DNA from: Triticum aestivum
Taxonomy: Eukaryota; Streptophyta; Magnoliopsida; Poales; Poaceae
DNA: 64,000 nt
Assembly: GCF_018294505.1 (NCBI RefSeq)
Contig: NC_057814.1
Span: forward strand, 299,808,935 to 299,872,934
Direction of reading: 5' to 3'
Made by a program: the position numbers and the translations under genes. Below are positions 21,937 through 33,987 of the stretch, piece after piece. The notes beneath the pieces are model-generated. The model had not been told where the DNA came from, did no database searches, and worked only from the letters and a program-made list of their open reading frames with translations. Positions within the stretch are counted from its first letter, which is position 1. Each line of letters starts with the position of its first letter.

Positions 21937-22070
21937 TGGGATTAGGACCTATCTTTACCTATTAGCGTGTAGGTTGCATGGACATAATAAAACTGACAAA
22001 CTCCATTAACTGATGGATATGGTTTGCTTAATTATGTATATATTTCTTGAGTGTCCAGTAGGAAGTCAAT

Positions 22071-25000
22071 ATGAGTGATCGTGCATGGATGTACACCGGT
22101 TACACTAGTCAGAAAGTTTGGACCGAGGAATGGTTAACAAAAACCAAGGGGTTTGTTAGAGCCACATTTGCAAATGGCCAAGAATTAAGCTGGTGCCCCT
22201 GTGCCCATTGCGACAACTATAAAAAGAGGGACGAGCTTGAAATGAGTAAAGACCTGCAAAAGTTTGGTTTTACGCCTGGTTACACGGTCTGGACATTACA
22301 TGGTGAGTCTGCCCAACGTGCCAGAGCCGAGGTGGTTCATCGTCGCACCAACGAGCATCGTACCGGGACCGCAGACATGGTGCAAGACTTTGACGATGCT
22401 CGGGACTCGGACGAGGAGATGGAGGAATCTGCAAAGGCCTTCACTGAAATGTTGGTGTCCTCAAAACGTCCTCTCCACGAGCACACTGAGCTTTGTCAGC
22501 TGGATGCCATCTCATAAATAATGGCTTTGAAGGCTTAATTCAACTTGGGCAGAGAATGCTACGACGCGATGATGACAGTATTCGGACGATTTCTACCCAA
22601 AGGCCATGTGCTACCTCCAAATCTGTACTAGTCAGACAAAATCCTCCGTATGAGAAGATACATGCCTGTGAGAAAGAATGTGTCTTATTTAGGCTTCAGT
22701 ATGAGGACTTGAACTATTGTCCCATTTGCAATTCTTCCAGGTATGTTGTGGTAGACAACGGTATGGGTGAGAAGACGCAGACCAAAATACCTGTTAATGT
22801 TCTTCGGTATATGCCAATCGTACCAAGACTTCAACGTCTTTTCATGGTCAAAGAGACGGCCAGACAGATGACATGGCACAGAACGGGCAAAAGAACTGAA
22901 CTAGATGCAGATGGGAATGTGATGATGGTGCACAAATCGGATGGTGAAGCGTGGAAGCGCTTCGATGCATTACATAAGGAAAAAAGGCAGATCCAAGGCA
23001 TCCTCGAGTCGCCGTCAGCATAGATGGGTTCAGTGTGTTTGGTCAGATGGCAGCCCCATACAACTGTTGGCCCGTGTTTGTCATTCCACTCAATCTCCCC
23101 CCGGGCAGATTATGCAACGAAAGAATATTTTCCTGACGCTGATAATTCCAGGGCCCAACTATCTAGGGAAGAATATGAATGTGTACATGCAGCCGCTTAA
23201 GGACGAATTGCAAGAAGCTTGGGATAACGGTTTCAAGACATACGACGCCTTTAGCAAACAGAACTTCATAATGCGTGACTGGTACATGTACACGACGCAG
23301 GACTTGCCGGCGTATGCGCTATTCGTTGGCTCGTGTGTGCATGGAAGGTTCCCGTGCCCCACATGCAAGGGAGCTCTTGAGTTACGTTGGCTAACGGCAG
23401 GGCGCAAGTATAGTTGCTTCGACTTGCATAGACCGTTTCTACATCCTGGCCATAAGTTCAGGAAAGACAAGAAGAACTTCATCAAAGGTAGTGTTGTCAA
23501 ACACTCTGCACCACCTACGTTGACAGGCCAACAGACCCTAGATCAGTTAAACGCTCTCGAGCTAGATCCAGAGCGTCCAGGGTATTTCAAGGGGTATAAT
23601 AAGGAACACGCCTGGACTCACAAGACATGCTTCTGGGATATGCCTTACTTCAAAGACCTCCTTTGCCCACAAAACATCGACATGATGCACACTGAAAAGA
23701 ATATCGCTGAAGCCATTTTTGGTACATTGTTCGGCATAGAGGGGAAATCAAAGGATAATACTAAGGCTAGAGTCGATCAAGAGGAGCTATGTGATAGACC
23801 GTTACAAAACATGAAAGAACCGAAAGGAAAGGGGATCAACTAGACGAAGCGAAAGGCATGGTTCAATCTTGGAAGGCCAGCTGTGAAGGAAATTATTTTG
23901 TGGGTGAAAATACAGTTGATGTTTCTCGATGGGTATGCAGAAAATCTAAAGAGGGGAGCGCGTCTTCAAAAATTGAAAATATTTGGTCTAAAAAGTCATG
24001 ATTGGCACATATGGATTGAGCGGATAATGCCGGTGATGTTGCGTGGCTTCATCCCTGAGGATGAATGACTAGTTCTGGCAGAGCTGAGCTATTTCTTCCG
24101 TGTTCTTTGTGCGAAAGAACTATCATCTGGCCTCCTAGAAAAAATGGAACAGTTGGCGCCGGAGTTGATCTGCAAGTTAGAGAAGATCTTTCCGCCAAGC
24201 TTCTTTAATCCAATGCAACACTTGAATTTGTATCTCCCGACCGAGGCACGATTGGGGGGGCCCATGCAAAATCGTTGGTGCTACTCAACTGAGAGGATGC
24301 AGAAGACGCTTCGAGCAAAATGTAAAAATAAACGTAGAATAGAAGCATCGATGGGGGAGGCATTCATCACTGAGGAGGCGGCAAACATTGTGAGAGCACA
24401 CTACGAAGCCAAAAATCGTCATTTGCATAATCCGAAGCCTCGGTACAATGCTAACGAACCTCAAAAGGGTCAATCCAACCACAGCCTATTCAAAGGGAAT
24501 CTCGCACCAGCAAGTGGTTGGAAACCAGTAAGGTTGGATGTTGAAGAATGGTGGATCATTTCGCTGTATCTCTTCAACAACCTAACAGAAGTGCGGCCGT
24601 ACATCGAGTAAGATCTCGGTACATTGTTTCACAACTTCTAATTCCTTTGAACTTCTCTTATTCCTGGATATTTGATGTAGTAGATACGTCGCCATATTCT
24701 CATATGGAGCGGTGATCCAAAAGGATTCCGTCGAAGAGTATGACCTTCTGGCAAAACTAGGAGCCGGATATCCCGGTTTCATCTCTTGGTTAAAAAAGGT
24801 AATTTCCATTAGGCCCTTTCTTTTCTTTGGATAATTTGCGACTAATGCAACAATCCTTCGTATTCAACTTGTAGGCTAATTCAGAGATTATGGATGCCGA
24901 ATTGAGACAAGTAGCTAACGGTTTTGACTATAAGGTCCGTTCATTTGACAAATACGACATCAACGGGTATCGCTTTCGTACCTATGGCAGAGAGTTATCT

Positions 25001-25713
25001 ATGGTAGACCGAAAGTCTACAAATTGTTGTGCCTCTGCTATCGGCGAAGGAGGTATCGAGTATTACGAAAGAGTTGAAGCAATTTATGAACTTGAATTCT
25101 ATGGTGAAAACCCACCAAACGTCGCAGTCTTCAGATGTTATTGGTTCCAGCCGAGGGAGACTAGAAGGACTCATGAACATATAGGGCTAGTCGAAATCAA
25201 ACAAGCACCCATTTGGATGTTCCTGATGTCTATATTACGGCTCAACATGCAACCCAAGTTTTCTATCTACCGTGGGCCTGTCAAAGTGATCCAAATCTCA
25301 GTGGTTGGGACGTCGTTTATGAAGTGCCGCCACGTGTTAGACCACCTCCCCCCAATGAAAAGGATTATGAACCTCACATTAACCAAGATAGATATGACGA
25401 AGGAGAATTCTTCCAAGAAACACGTCTTTCCAAAAAACGTTTCAAGAACCGCTCTACTCCACCCTAGAACATTGAAGTAGACAACGATAGTGAATCCGAC
25501 TTCACCCCTAAGCCGGAACAAGAAGAGCCGGAAGAAGAAGAAGTTACTGCTGCAGATGACCTGTCAATGCTTGAACGATTACGTAAAGGTGGCCTTCCAC
25601 ATGACGATGCATTTATTAATGATGATGATGAGCACGTCATTACCGATAGTGATGATGATGATGCTTTTATTAATGATGATGACGAGCACGTCATTACCGA
25701 TAATGATTATTAG
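22071..25713 (+). pseudogene. CACTA TNP2-like transposase, broken
   Basis: Domains in order: an N-terminal transposase-associated domain (22071-22517; 'SWCPCAHCDNY'), Transposase_21 (about 22600-23840; 'YCPICNSSRY', 'VHGRFPCPTCKGAL', 'NIDMMHTEKNIAEAIFGTL'), DUF4218 (about 23930-24611; 'SHDWHIWIERIMPVM', 'FFNPMQHL'), DUF4216 (about 24890-25260; 'DINGYRFRT', 'VAVFRCYWF') and an acidic tail to the TAG at 25711. This is the standard order of plant TNP2. The frame is interrupted by stops just after 22510, a frame change near 22985 and others before 23160, a stop after 23840, the stop at 24066-24068 and a frame change near 25208. GT-AG style gaps around 24610-24680 and 24800-24875 look like introns. 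The tail carries a duplicated 'AFINDDDEHVITD' unit. It cannot give a full-length protein. Confidence 0.9.
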
Positions 25714-26102
25714 GTATTCAAATTATTATGTTGTACTTGATTTATATAGTTATTTGTATGATTGTATGATTTATATAGTTGGTATTTATAATTTTCTTAC
25801 TTTGTATGATTGTTTCTTATACATAGTGCCATGGTCTTGATTTCCATCCTGGTCGGCCCTCGCCCGTTTTATGATTCAGATGTGGTAAATTCTCTTTCAT
25901 AACTATTTGTTGCATTTCGCATTTATGCAACTTATGGCCATCAAGTTGACATAGAGATATTTTAATCTAGGAGGTATGTGAACCGGAATTTGAACGGACC
26001 CTCTTGTCAAGAAGTTAAATTTGGTTGAAAAAGAACATGAGTATTTGAAAGAAAAAATTAAGAATTGAAGAAGAGAAGATGACATTGGAGTAGTTTTGTT
26101 CC

Positions 26103-26279
26103 GATGCCATCGATGATCACAAGATGAAGATGAATGCAATGCGCTTGAAGATGGATGCAATGCGCCTGAAGCTTAAGAAGGTTAGAAAATATGCCATTGA
26201 TAATGAGGCTTGGTATCATTATGCCGTTGGATCAATTGTTACCTTAGTTGCGATTTTCATCACATTTGTTGTGATGAGG
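26103..26279 (+). pseudogene. Second CACTA coding remnant with coiled coil and hydrophobic tail
   Basis: The open segment reads a basic, methionine-rich helix ('MNAMRLKMDAMRLKLKKV') and then 'YAIDNEAWYHY' before a 17-residue hydrophobic stretch (AVGSIVTLVAIFITFVV). It ends at a good GT donor (GGGTAAGT at 26280). Upstream (about 26020-26100) similar charged sequence is readable in another phase, with a stop. I have an impression of similar tails in other Triticeae CACTA elements, but the function is unknown. A membrane-like helix is unexpected for a DNA transposon accessory protein. Confidence 0.5.
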
Positions 26280-26599
26280 GTAAGTTTTCTCTAGTGTTTT
26301 GCTTTACAAATGCATACTTAGCTTATTTTCCTCCTAAATGGCATAATTACCTAAGTTAGATAAAAAATAAGCTATACTTAGCTTATTCAGTTCATTTAAG
26401 ACATACTTAGCATACTTATTAGGTAAAAAAATGGCATGATAATCTTTGTTAGCTCCAAAATGATATGGACTTAGCTTATTTTCCTCGAAAATGACATAAT
26501 AACCTTACTAAGCTCCAAAATGACCTATTTACCTACCTTAGCTCTAAAATGACCTACACTTAGCATTTTTACCTAGCTTAGCAATAAAATGACATTTTT

Positions 26600-26765
26600 A
26601 CCTACCTTAGTTAGAAGAAGAAGATGATAAAGAAGAGGAGAGGAGAAAAAGAAAGAGAAGAAAAAAATCTTCTTCTTCTTCTTCATCTTCTTCTAACTAC
26701 TCTTCTTATTCTTCTTCTTCTTCTTCTTCTTCTAACTAGTCTTCTTCTTCTTCTTCTTCTAACTT
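26600..26765. repeat. Simple repeats: GAA-rich then TTC-rich tract
   Basis: A purine run (AAGAAGAAGATGATAAAG...) is followed by TCTTCTTCTTC runs. The two are complementary, so a transcript could fold, but the simplicity makes it weak evidence for function. Confidence 0.8.
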
Positions 26766-27069
26766 TCATCTTTTCAATTTGCATATTTGCTTTACATGAG
26801 GAAGCTTGGATTCATTGAGTGTACTATGCATGGATATGTTGTTGGAAACTAGTTTCTAGTTATGCATGTATATATGGATATGTTGGACTTTGTTGAACTA
26901 TGTTGGATTTGATAAAATATGATGTTGGATATATATGTTGTTGGATTTGATGAAATATGATGTTGGACTTGCTGTTATATGTTGTTGGATATGTTCCATA
27001 TGTATGCATGTATATCTGTGTTTGAAACCCTGTCAAATTAAATGGATTAAAATAAAATCAGGGGATATG

Positions 27070-27596
27070 TAGCCTCTTTGCCGTCTGCTAGAGCTTTGCC
27101 GTCCGCTAGTAGACGGCAAAGAGGACACATGGTAGTCACCTGTGCAAACTAGGAACACTGGCTGCCTACTTGGTAATTTTGCCGTTTGCTGGCAGACGGC
27201 AAAGTGACCAGCTATGCCGTCAGCCAGCAGACGACAAACATTCACACCTCTTTGCCGTCTGCCGGCAGACGGCATAGCTGGACACCTGTCAGCTTCCCAG
27301 TTCTGCCTAGCTGAGCTCTTTGCCGTCCGTTGGCAGACGACAAAGAGCATCGTTAAACCCCTAACGGCTCTGACGCCACCGCACTACCATCCGTAGTCAT
27401 TGCCGTCTGCTGGCCTCGGATGGCGGACGGCGCAATCCTTTGTCGTCCGTTTTCGAGAAGCGGACGACAAAGAATGCCTTTGCTGGCATGCGTTCATCCG
27501 GACAGTTTGCCGTCCGCTAGCGGACGGCAAAGAGGTTTGCCGTCCGTGAACCATGCCTTTGCCGTCCGCCATGGCGGATGGCAAAGAAGCTGATTC
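27070..27596. repeat. Right subterminal repeats of the CACTA element
   Basis: More than a dozen copies of TTTGCCGTCYGCT or its complement, often paired as inverted repeats around short gaps, precede the right terminus. Together with the left array they define the transposase-binding ends. Confidence 0.88.
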
Positions 27597-27604
27597 CAGT
27601 AGTG

Positions 27605-29160
27605 CAATGTAGTAACACTGTACTACCCGTTGGTCAAATTATTACGTGCTGCTCCTCACAGTGAAGTGACAAGACCCTACGCCGGAGATGACACCTGAGT
27701 ATAGGCGCCGTGTTCGGCATACCATAGTTAGCCTCACTGTCTGCAGTCACTATCATCATGGCTGTAGACCTAGCCTGCTTACAACTAGACGTGTTCGATA
27801 TAATTTCCCATGCGTAGATGCCCGTGCATTGCACAGAACACCAAGATTGGGGGGTGGACGGCGCCGGCAGCGGCCATCGCGCCAGATTTTTCCATGGCCT
27901 TCTAGATATGGTGGGGAGGAGATAAGGCTGATTGTGAGAGACAAGGAGTTGTTTGTAAATAGGGAACAAGTGCGGGCATATTTTTGCAAAACTAGAGAAG
28001 TTTGGTTTGTATGCGTCAGATCTAGATCCGACGGCTACTGGTGAAAGATGGCAAGAACAACATCATCACCAACTCAGGACCTATTTGATTCGCAGGATAT
28101 TGAAAACGCAGGAATAGGACATGGCAATATTACAAGTTTCAAACTGATATTACCAATGTTAGGAGTAATGCTGCACCTACGAAGAGGGATTTACTAGGAA
28201 GTTTACGTAAGAACTTTTGTTACTTTAGGTGGATGCAGCATTATCGTACAAACTAAAATCCACCTCCCTAACAAGTTACTAATGGGCAAATAAGTTTCCG
28301 ACTCTCTGGCCACTTGATGTTTCAAAAACAAATTCAGCTTCTGCGGAGACCTTGTCATTTAGGCTTAGACGCTTGCGGTGATCAGCACGCCATTCATTGT
28401 TGCGCTAGAAAATGCCAAACCTCATTACCTTGAGCACACTTGTCTCCAGAACAAAGAACCTCGCCAATTTAATCTCAGATGTGCTGCCTCGGTAGTCGAT
28501 CAAATCAATTTCTGTAAGATGGAGATCAAGGCATTCGATGAGATTGTTATAGTGCAGCACATTTTTCACTTTCGAGTCTTTTTTTATCTGCAAAAGAAGA
28601 GAACATATTAGAGCAGCTGGCTGTATAAGATTACCGTGGCATCAAGAGGTACCAATATCATTCGCTCATACGATAGGGTTGGCTGGCTAGTGATATTTTT
28701 TCACTCTCTCTCTTTCTCTTTGCTCTCATTTACCTAGGAGTACGTGAAGAGCTTGGGAATTTGTTGCCTTCCACTATGTGGCCGATGCCATATTTCGCAA
28801 AAGTATGCCACATAATACGCATCGATGTCAAATCAAAAGATTTTGCCACCGCTCTCATGATGTGAGAGAGTAGGCACCGCTGTGCACACAGACCCACATG
28901 TATAAACAAATCAATCGACCCAACTACACCAGCCTCTCACTCTCTCAAACAAGTGTTTTTTTATTGCCTCAGTCCTCTCTCTCTCTCCCACGCAAGTGTT
29001 TTTTCATTGTGTGAGTTAATTTGGCACCGGAGCAAAGTAGGTGATCCAGGTTGGGGCACCAGGTGAGCAATGGAGGGGCATCAATGCCAAATGCATCACA
29101 AGTGAATTTGGCACGTGTTTTGGCCTACATAGTGGAGGGCCGTTATAGCCCACTTTTGTA
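27605..29160. other. Unassigned intergenic sequence
   Basis: No supported gene. Short open frames at 27688-28044 and 28378-28611 are not recognised. TTTGATTCGCAGGATATTGA near 28085 has the look of a MITE end, but no partner was found. Confidence 0.4.
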
Positions 29161-29368
29161 CTACCTCTTATTTAGTATAAAATTTTGACCATAGATTTAC
29201 GTAAGAAAATGCCAATGCATGTCACTAAAAATTACACCATTTGAAATTATGTTCAAATACGAATCCAATGATATAGTTCTTAGTGACATGCATTAACATT
29301 TTGTTAGTTAAATATATGGTCAAATTTTGATACTACAGAATAGGAAGAGTAAACCAGGACAGAGGTAG
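29161..29368. mobile_element. Stowaway-type MITE, 208 bp
   Basis: The element lies between TA dinucleotides (29159-29160 and 29369-29370). It starts CTACCTCTTATTTAG and ends ...AAACCAGGACAGAGGTAG. The inner halves are complementary ('aattttgaccatagattta' against 'aaatatatggtcaaatttt'; 'tgccaatgcatgtcac' against 'gtgacatgcattaaca'). That is the usual Stowaway foldback. Confidence 0.85.
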
Positions 29369-29592
29369 TACTTGCTCTTAGGGTACCATAGAGTTACTGG
29401 AGTAGTCTAAGTTACTTTCCACTATGACTAGCCTAGGCTACTATAGTAGTACAACAAAAAAACGATGCAGGTGATCATGTGAGAAAAAATACTAAAAACA
29501 TTTCTTTTGGTGCAGTGCGTAGATGCAGTTTTGAACACTACACTTGTCATTGTAATTTGGGAAAATTACAAAAAAATTGAGCTACGTTGTGA

Positions 29593-30719
29593 TTACCGTT
29601 TACTATCGGAAAGAAGTTTCACCTCGATGAGTAGCTTCTCCGTGCACGGAAAGCATGTAAGGAATCCAACAACTTGATCTACATTGGGGCCGATAGATTT
29701 TATTACCAAGATCTTCACTGTGCGCATAGACTGGGTCAAGCTTGTGGGAATCATTTTCTAGAAGACGGTCGTAAATACATCAAGAAAAATTTAAAAATGT
29801 GAATTTCAAGAAGACGGAGAAGAAGATGAGTGTTGTACCTGAACGATTATGGATCCAATAAAGAGTTCGGAGAATTTGGCAGACGAATGCACCAACGCTG
29901 TCAATTTCGGCGCGTCAATGAACCTGATTTTTGTTGGACCTTCTAGATCAGATAGAAGCAATCTCTCAAGGAAAGGCGCATTCTCAATGACCATAACGTG
30001 GAACAGCTGGAGTGATCTCTTCCCAATTGATGTCTTGTTGCGGGGCCAGCAAGACACATAAATCCATCGAAGATTCGTCGAGGCGATGTGGAGGCTAATG
30101 AACCCGCAGATCTACTCAAGACGAAGGTACTCGAGCGCAGTACAGCTGCGGAGCAGGTGCTCCATAGCCTTCTTTGAGATGACAATGTCGAAGAGGTCGA
30201 GCTGCTTGAGTTGAGGGAGAAGAAGGGCGGGCGCGGCATTAATCTGGGGAAGATAGCAGGAGCTGAAGCTGGCGCAGCGCAACGTTGGCGTGAGGCGGAG
30301 CACGGACGGCGGAGAGAGCGACATCGTCCAGCTTCAAAGCTGAGCTCCTCGAGCTAATCTAGGGCAGGGGATAAGAACCACTCGTCGAACTTGGGTTGGA
30401 CCTTGCAGTTGGTACTGAACATGTGGATGTCAAGGCGTCTGGCTGGCCCAGGGTACGATGAAAGGATCTTGGAGACTGCGGCCATGCGTTTGCAATCCCC
30501 ATCGCAGAGGCAGCTGTCGACGGTGAGGTTGAGGGGGACGCGGTGCCAGAGGGGGCGCCACCGCCGGGAGAGCAGGGCGGTCCGCACGACAGATTTGGTG
30601 GGGAGGAGGCCGATCAAGATGAGCAGCATGTCGTCGGGGAGGCTGCTAATGAAGTCCAGGCTCGCCGGATGTGGTTTTGGCTCGAGCCGCCTTCGCTTGT
30701 TGGCTGCCTCGCCGTTCAT
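29593..30719 (-). pseudogene. F-box / LRR / FBD protein pseudogene
   Basis: Reading on the minus strand from ATG 30719, residues 22-65 hold an F-box ('FISSLPDDMLLILIGLLPT.SVVRTALLSRRWRPLWHRVP'). LRR-like sequence follows ('LPQLKQLDLFDIVISKKAMEHLLRSCTALEYLRLE', 30112-30324), then an 'APFLERLLLSD' segment (29806-30057). A GT donor after 'SIIVQ' and an acceptor at 29758-29759 lead to a short last exon (29757-29593) with FBD-type sequence ('VKILVIKSIGPNVDQVVGFLTCFPCTEKL'). This is the ordinary layout of the large plant F-box/FBD family. Breaks are a TAG at 30354-30356, a frame change before 30324 and a TAG at 30112-30114. The three changes rule out a full product. Confidence 0.85.
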
Positions 30720-31039
30720 CTTAACCGGAGGCGACGCCGGTGTACACGTGTGCTGGTGTGTGTTGTGTGCTGGGTGTGCACGAGTGCGTCCTTCTGTGCA
30801 TGCCGCCGTGCAGTGGTGAATTGTGCGCGAGTGCGTCCTTCACGCGGAAGAGGTGTGTCCTCAATGCGCCCTTAATTTACTAGCGTGCGGGGTGCTACCC
30901 CGAGTGGTTTCAACTTTGTTTACTTCACCGCGTGTCAGATGGGCCTCTAGTTTACTTATTTTCACCCACTGCCACATGGGCCAGCACACGAAGATACAGA
31001 ACACGAAGATACCGGTCAACTAAACAATATACGGAGCTA
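30720..31039. other. Upstream flank of the F-box pseudogene
   Basis: GT-rich sequence with a repeated 'gcgagtgcgtccttc' motif (near 30780 and 30828). No TATA box is obvious and there is no gene. Confidence 0.4.
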
Positions 31040-31136
31040 TATGCTGACATAGTGAGCGTATAATCCGTCGGTATAGAGTGTTCGAGTGAGAGGGGAGGCC
31101 CGTGAGAGATAGTAGAGAGAGAGAGACAAAGAGATA

Positions 31137-31370
31137 CTCCCTCCGTTCGATAATGTAGTTCCAACTTTTTTTATAAGTCAAACTTTTGAAACTTTGACCA
31201 AGTTTATAAAGAAATTACTTATATCTACAATACCAAAGATAAATGATAGTATGAAGTAAGTACATGTTGTGATGAATCTAATGATCGTTCCAGATGTAAA
31301 TGTTTTTCTCCACATATACCTGGTCAAACTTTTCTGAGGTTTGACTTTTCAAAACATCCATATGCTTATG
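31137..31370 (+). mobile_element. MITE-like block, unit 1
   Basis: It starts CTCCCTCCGTTCGATAATG after TA and contains 'gtcaaacttttgaaactttgacca' and the complementary 'tggtcaaacttttctgaggtttgactttt'. This is the 'CTCCCTCCGT' style of grass MITEs. The right terminus is not clear. Confidence 0.6.
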
Positions 31371-32083
31371 GACGTGAGAGAGTCCCTAACTAGAGAGAGA
31401 GATTGTGAAAAAGAAAGAGTGAGTGAAAAAAGTGTGTGTGCGTGTGTGAAAGAGACATGGACAACACTCGATAAAAGTCGAGAAAAAACGTGTGTGTCTT
31501 ATGCAAACATATCACACATACATCTTCGACAACGGAAGCAAGGTGAAGAGATAGTGCGTGGTTGTTTGCAACTGAGAGAGCAAGACCCCTAGCACGTGGC
31601 CAAGAGGGGTCTGACAAACAAGGGAGAGAGGTCGAGAGAGACGTACGAAGAAAATGCAGACATGGGGAGGAGAGAGTGTATGTTTGTCATAGAGAGATCC
31701 TCTAGAGATCGTGATGGGACTACATGGGTGGGAGATCGAGTGACAAGGTGTGTGCGCGATAGAAGATACCCCGAGAGATATCGAGATAGACGTATAGATG
31801 GAAGGAGACAATACGTGTGTTCCTCATGGCTAGTGAGAGATAATCATACTTAGGTGGGGAGTGCTTGCCCCTATGATGGATTGAGGGATTATGGTACTTA
31901 TTAGGGGGGTGCGTGTCACATAGAGAGAGAATAAGGGAGGAGAGTGTTGGATGGGTCTATATGTATAGCGCGAGCGAGACATGTGTATGTGTGAACCAGG
32001 GAGATATAAAGTTTGAGAGGGATTGAGGAGCCCCGATAAGGCTGAGTGGTGCGTCTGATAGCTGAGAGGGGGAAAAATAGATA

Positions 32084-32330
32084 TTCCATCCGCTCGATAA
32101 TGCAGTGCATGTAAATTTTCTAGAAGTCAAACTTTGGAAACTTTGATCAGGTTTATGCAAATGTTATTTATATCTACAATACCAAAGATACATCATACGA
32201 AACTACATCTCATGCTGCATCTAATGGTATATGGTTGCCGTTCTAGATGTAATTGTTTTTCTCCACGTACATGGTCAAACTTTGTGATGTTTGACTTTTG
32301 AATAAATCAATATGCTATGGACCGAGGAGA
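32084..32330 (+). mobile_element. MITE-like block, unit 2
   Basis: A diverged copy of 31137-31370 (TTCCATCCGCTCGATAATG start, same inner complementary segments). It was copied as part of the tandem unit, not inserted separately. Confidence 0.55.
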
Positions 32331-33285
32331 GTGCCTAATTCGAGAGAGATCAAGTGCGTGTGAAGCAGAATGAGTAAGTGTGCAAAAAGAGTATGTGTGT
32401 GAAAGAGAAAGTGACAACAAACGATAAATTAGAGAGAGAGTGTGTTTTTTCGTTTCATAGGCGAACATATCACACATGCATCTCCGAGATAGAAAGCGAG
32501 GCGAGGAGATACACGAAGATAGCTAGTGTGTGATTGTTTGCAACGGAGAGAGAAACCCCTATAGCACATGTCCAATAGAGGTCTGGCCAACAAGGAACAA
32601 AGGTCGAGAGGGACACATGGAGAACATGGACGAATGGGGAGGGCGAGAGGGTGTGTTTGTGATAGAGAGATCCCCTCGAGATTGTGAGGGGACTATATGG
32701 GTGGGAGATCGAGGGAGGTGCGTGCGTGACAGAAAGATGCCCTGAGAGAAATCGAGATAGACCATGCACATGTTTGTGATGGAGACTAAGATTAGCTAGT
32801 CATATACATATAGGGGGGACTGCGTGTGCCTACAATTGAGTGAGAGACCATCATACTTGGCTATCTAGGCATGAGATTGTGTGTGTGTGCGTGTGAGATG
32901 GAGAGAGAACGAGGGAGAGAGATAGAGTTTTAGATGGGCCTATCGAGTGCGAGTGAGATATGCATGTGTATGTGTGACCCAGGTAGATGGAGAGTTTGAG
33001 AGAGAGAGGGAAGAGCTCTGAGACGATAGAGTGGTGCGTGAGAGAGTTACGAGCAACGAGCCAAGGAATTTGTGTGCATACGATGAGTGCACCCAAGATA
33101 TCTAGCTTGGACTAGAGAATCATATATAGTGTGCGAGAGAGACCTATAGATGGAGTATATATGCATGCGAACTAGAAAGACCCACACACACACACACACA
33201 TAAAGAGAGAGAGAGATGGAGAGAAAGCGAGAGGGACCAACAAGGTTTGTGTGTTGGATGCGTGCGATAGAATTGAACATTGTCG

Positions 33286-33286
<1 letters not shown>

Positions 33287-33368
<82 letters not shown>
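33287..33368. repeat. (GA)n microsatellite, about 82 bp
   Basis: An uninterrupted GA dinucleotide run of roughly 40 units. It lies at the edge of a wider GA-rich region and next to a short CA run (near 33183). Confidence 0.97.
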
Positions 33369-33369
<1 letters not shown>

Positions 33370-33985
33370 AGGAGTCCGGGAGAGGGGGAGGTCGCGTTTT
33401 ATGCATCAAAGACTGATATAAACCATGTTTCGATATAAACTTGAATTGAAATATTTAAATTGGAGAACATGTTGTCTGCAATCCACACATGAATGGATAT
33501 ATGCATATATCAAAGAAGTTCATTAATTTGACTTTCAACATGTTCATGGAGTACTATAATACTGTACAACATGCTACTCGATTGAGGTGTTCAATTTTGG
33601 ATTTAGTTCTCTATTTTGACCTGGTGAACGAGCTATTTCATTGAATCGAGATATTTCATTTTGGCTTTGATTCCCGTTTTTGAGTGGGTCAACTATTTGT
33701 CATATAGTAAATCGCTAGCAATGAGCATGTAAAAACACATTACTCCCGAGCATCATCTCTCCATCTAAAAAAGAAGTGGCAAGCTAATATTTCAAAATTT
33801 GATTCAAATCGACTTGGTAAGGTAGACGTGGATGCTCGTTCTCCCAAATTTTGAACGAACCATTAAACATCCTCTACTCGGTGGAATTCGCCCGAGCAAA
33901 TAAATGGGAGACGCGAAATTACCGTCCTATGTGGGACACGCATCAATTGGCCTATTGTACATCGAGGGTAGGTTCGTAACTTCAT
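33369..33985. other. Unassigned AT-rich intergenic sequence
   Basis: No open frame of note and no repeat recognised. It separates the tandem array from the proposed upstream region of the gene starting at 34413. Confidence 0.4.
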
Positions 33986-33987
33986 TC

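Larger units (their letters stand above)
19984..27604 (+). mobile_element. CACTA (En/Spm) DNA transposon, 7.6 kb
   Basis: The left end is CACTACTGGAATCTGGC and the right end reads ...CTGATTCCAGTAGTG, so the termini are inverted CACTACTGGAA repeats. Subterminal arrays of TTTGCCGTCYGC in both orientations follow at each end. Inside are low-complexity tracts, two long foldbacks, a decayed TNP2 transposase on the plus strand and a second coding remnant. The 3-bp flanks are TAC on the left and CAA on the right, so the expected 3-bp target duplication is not visible. The copy cannot make its own transposase but could in principle be moved in trans. Confidence 0.93.
31040..33040 (+). repeat. Two ~950-bp tandem units plus a partial third, each with a MITE-like block
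   Basis: Unit 1 and unit 2 align in order at an offset near 950 bp: MITE block (31137 versus 32084), 'catatcacacatRcatct', 'gtttgcaac', 'gacaaacaagg/gccaacaagg', 'gggtgggagatcgag' and 'gagatatcgagatag'. A third partial copy of the end begins near 32937. The sequence is dominated by GAGA and GTGT, and open frames in it are not credible genes. Confidence 0.8.

Noticed and set aside
33047..33416. Leu-Ser and Arg-Glu repeat proteins on opposite strands
   Set aside because: They are translations of the (GA)n microsatellite.
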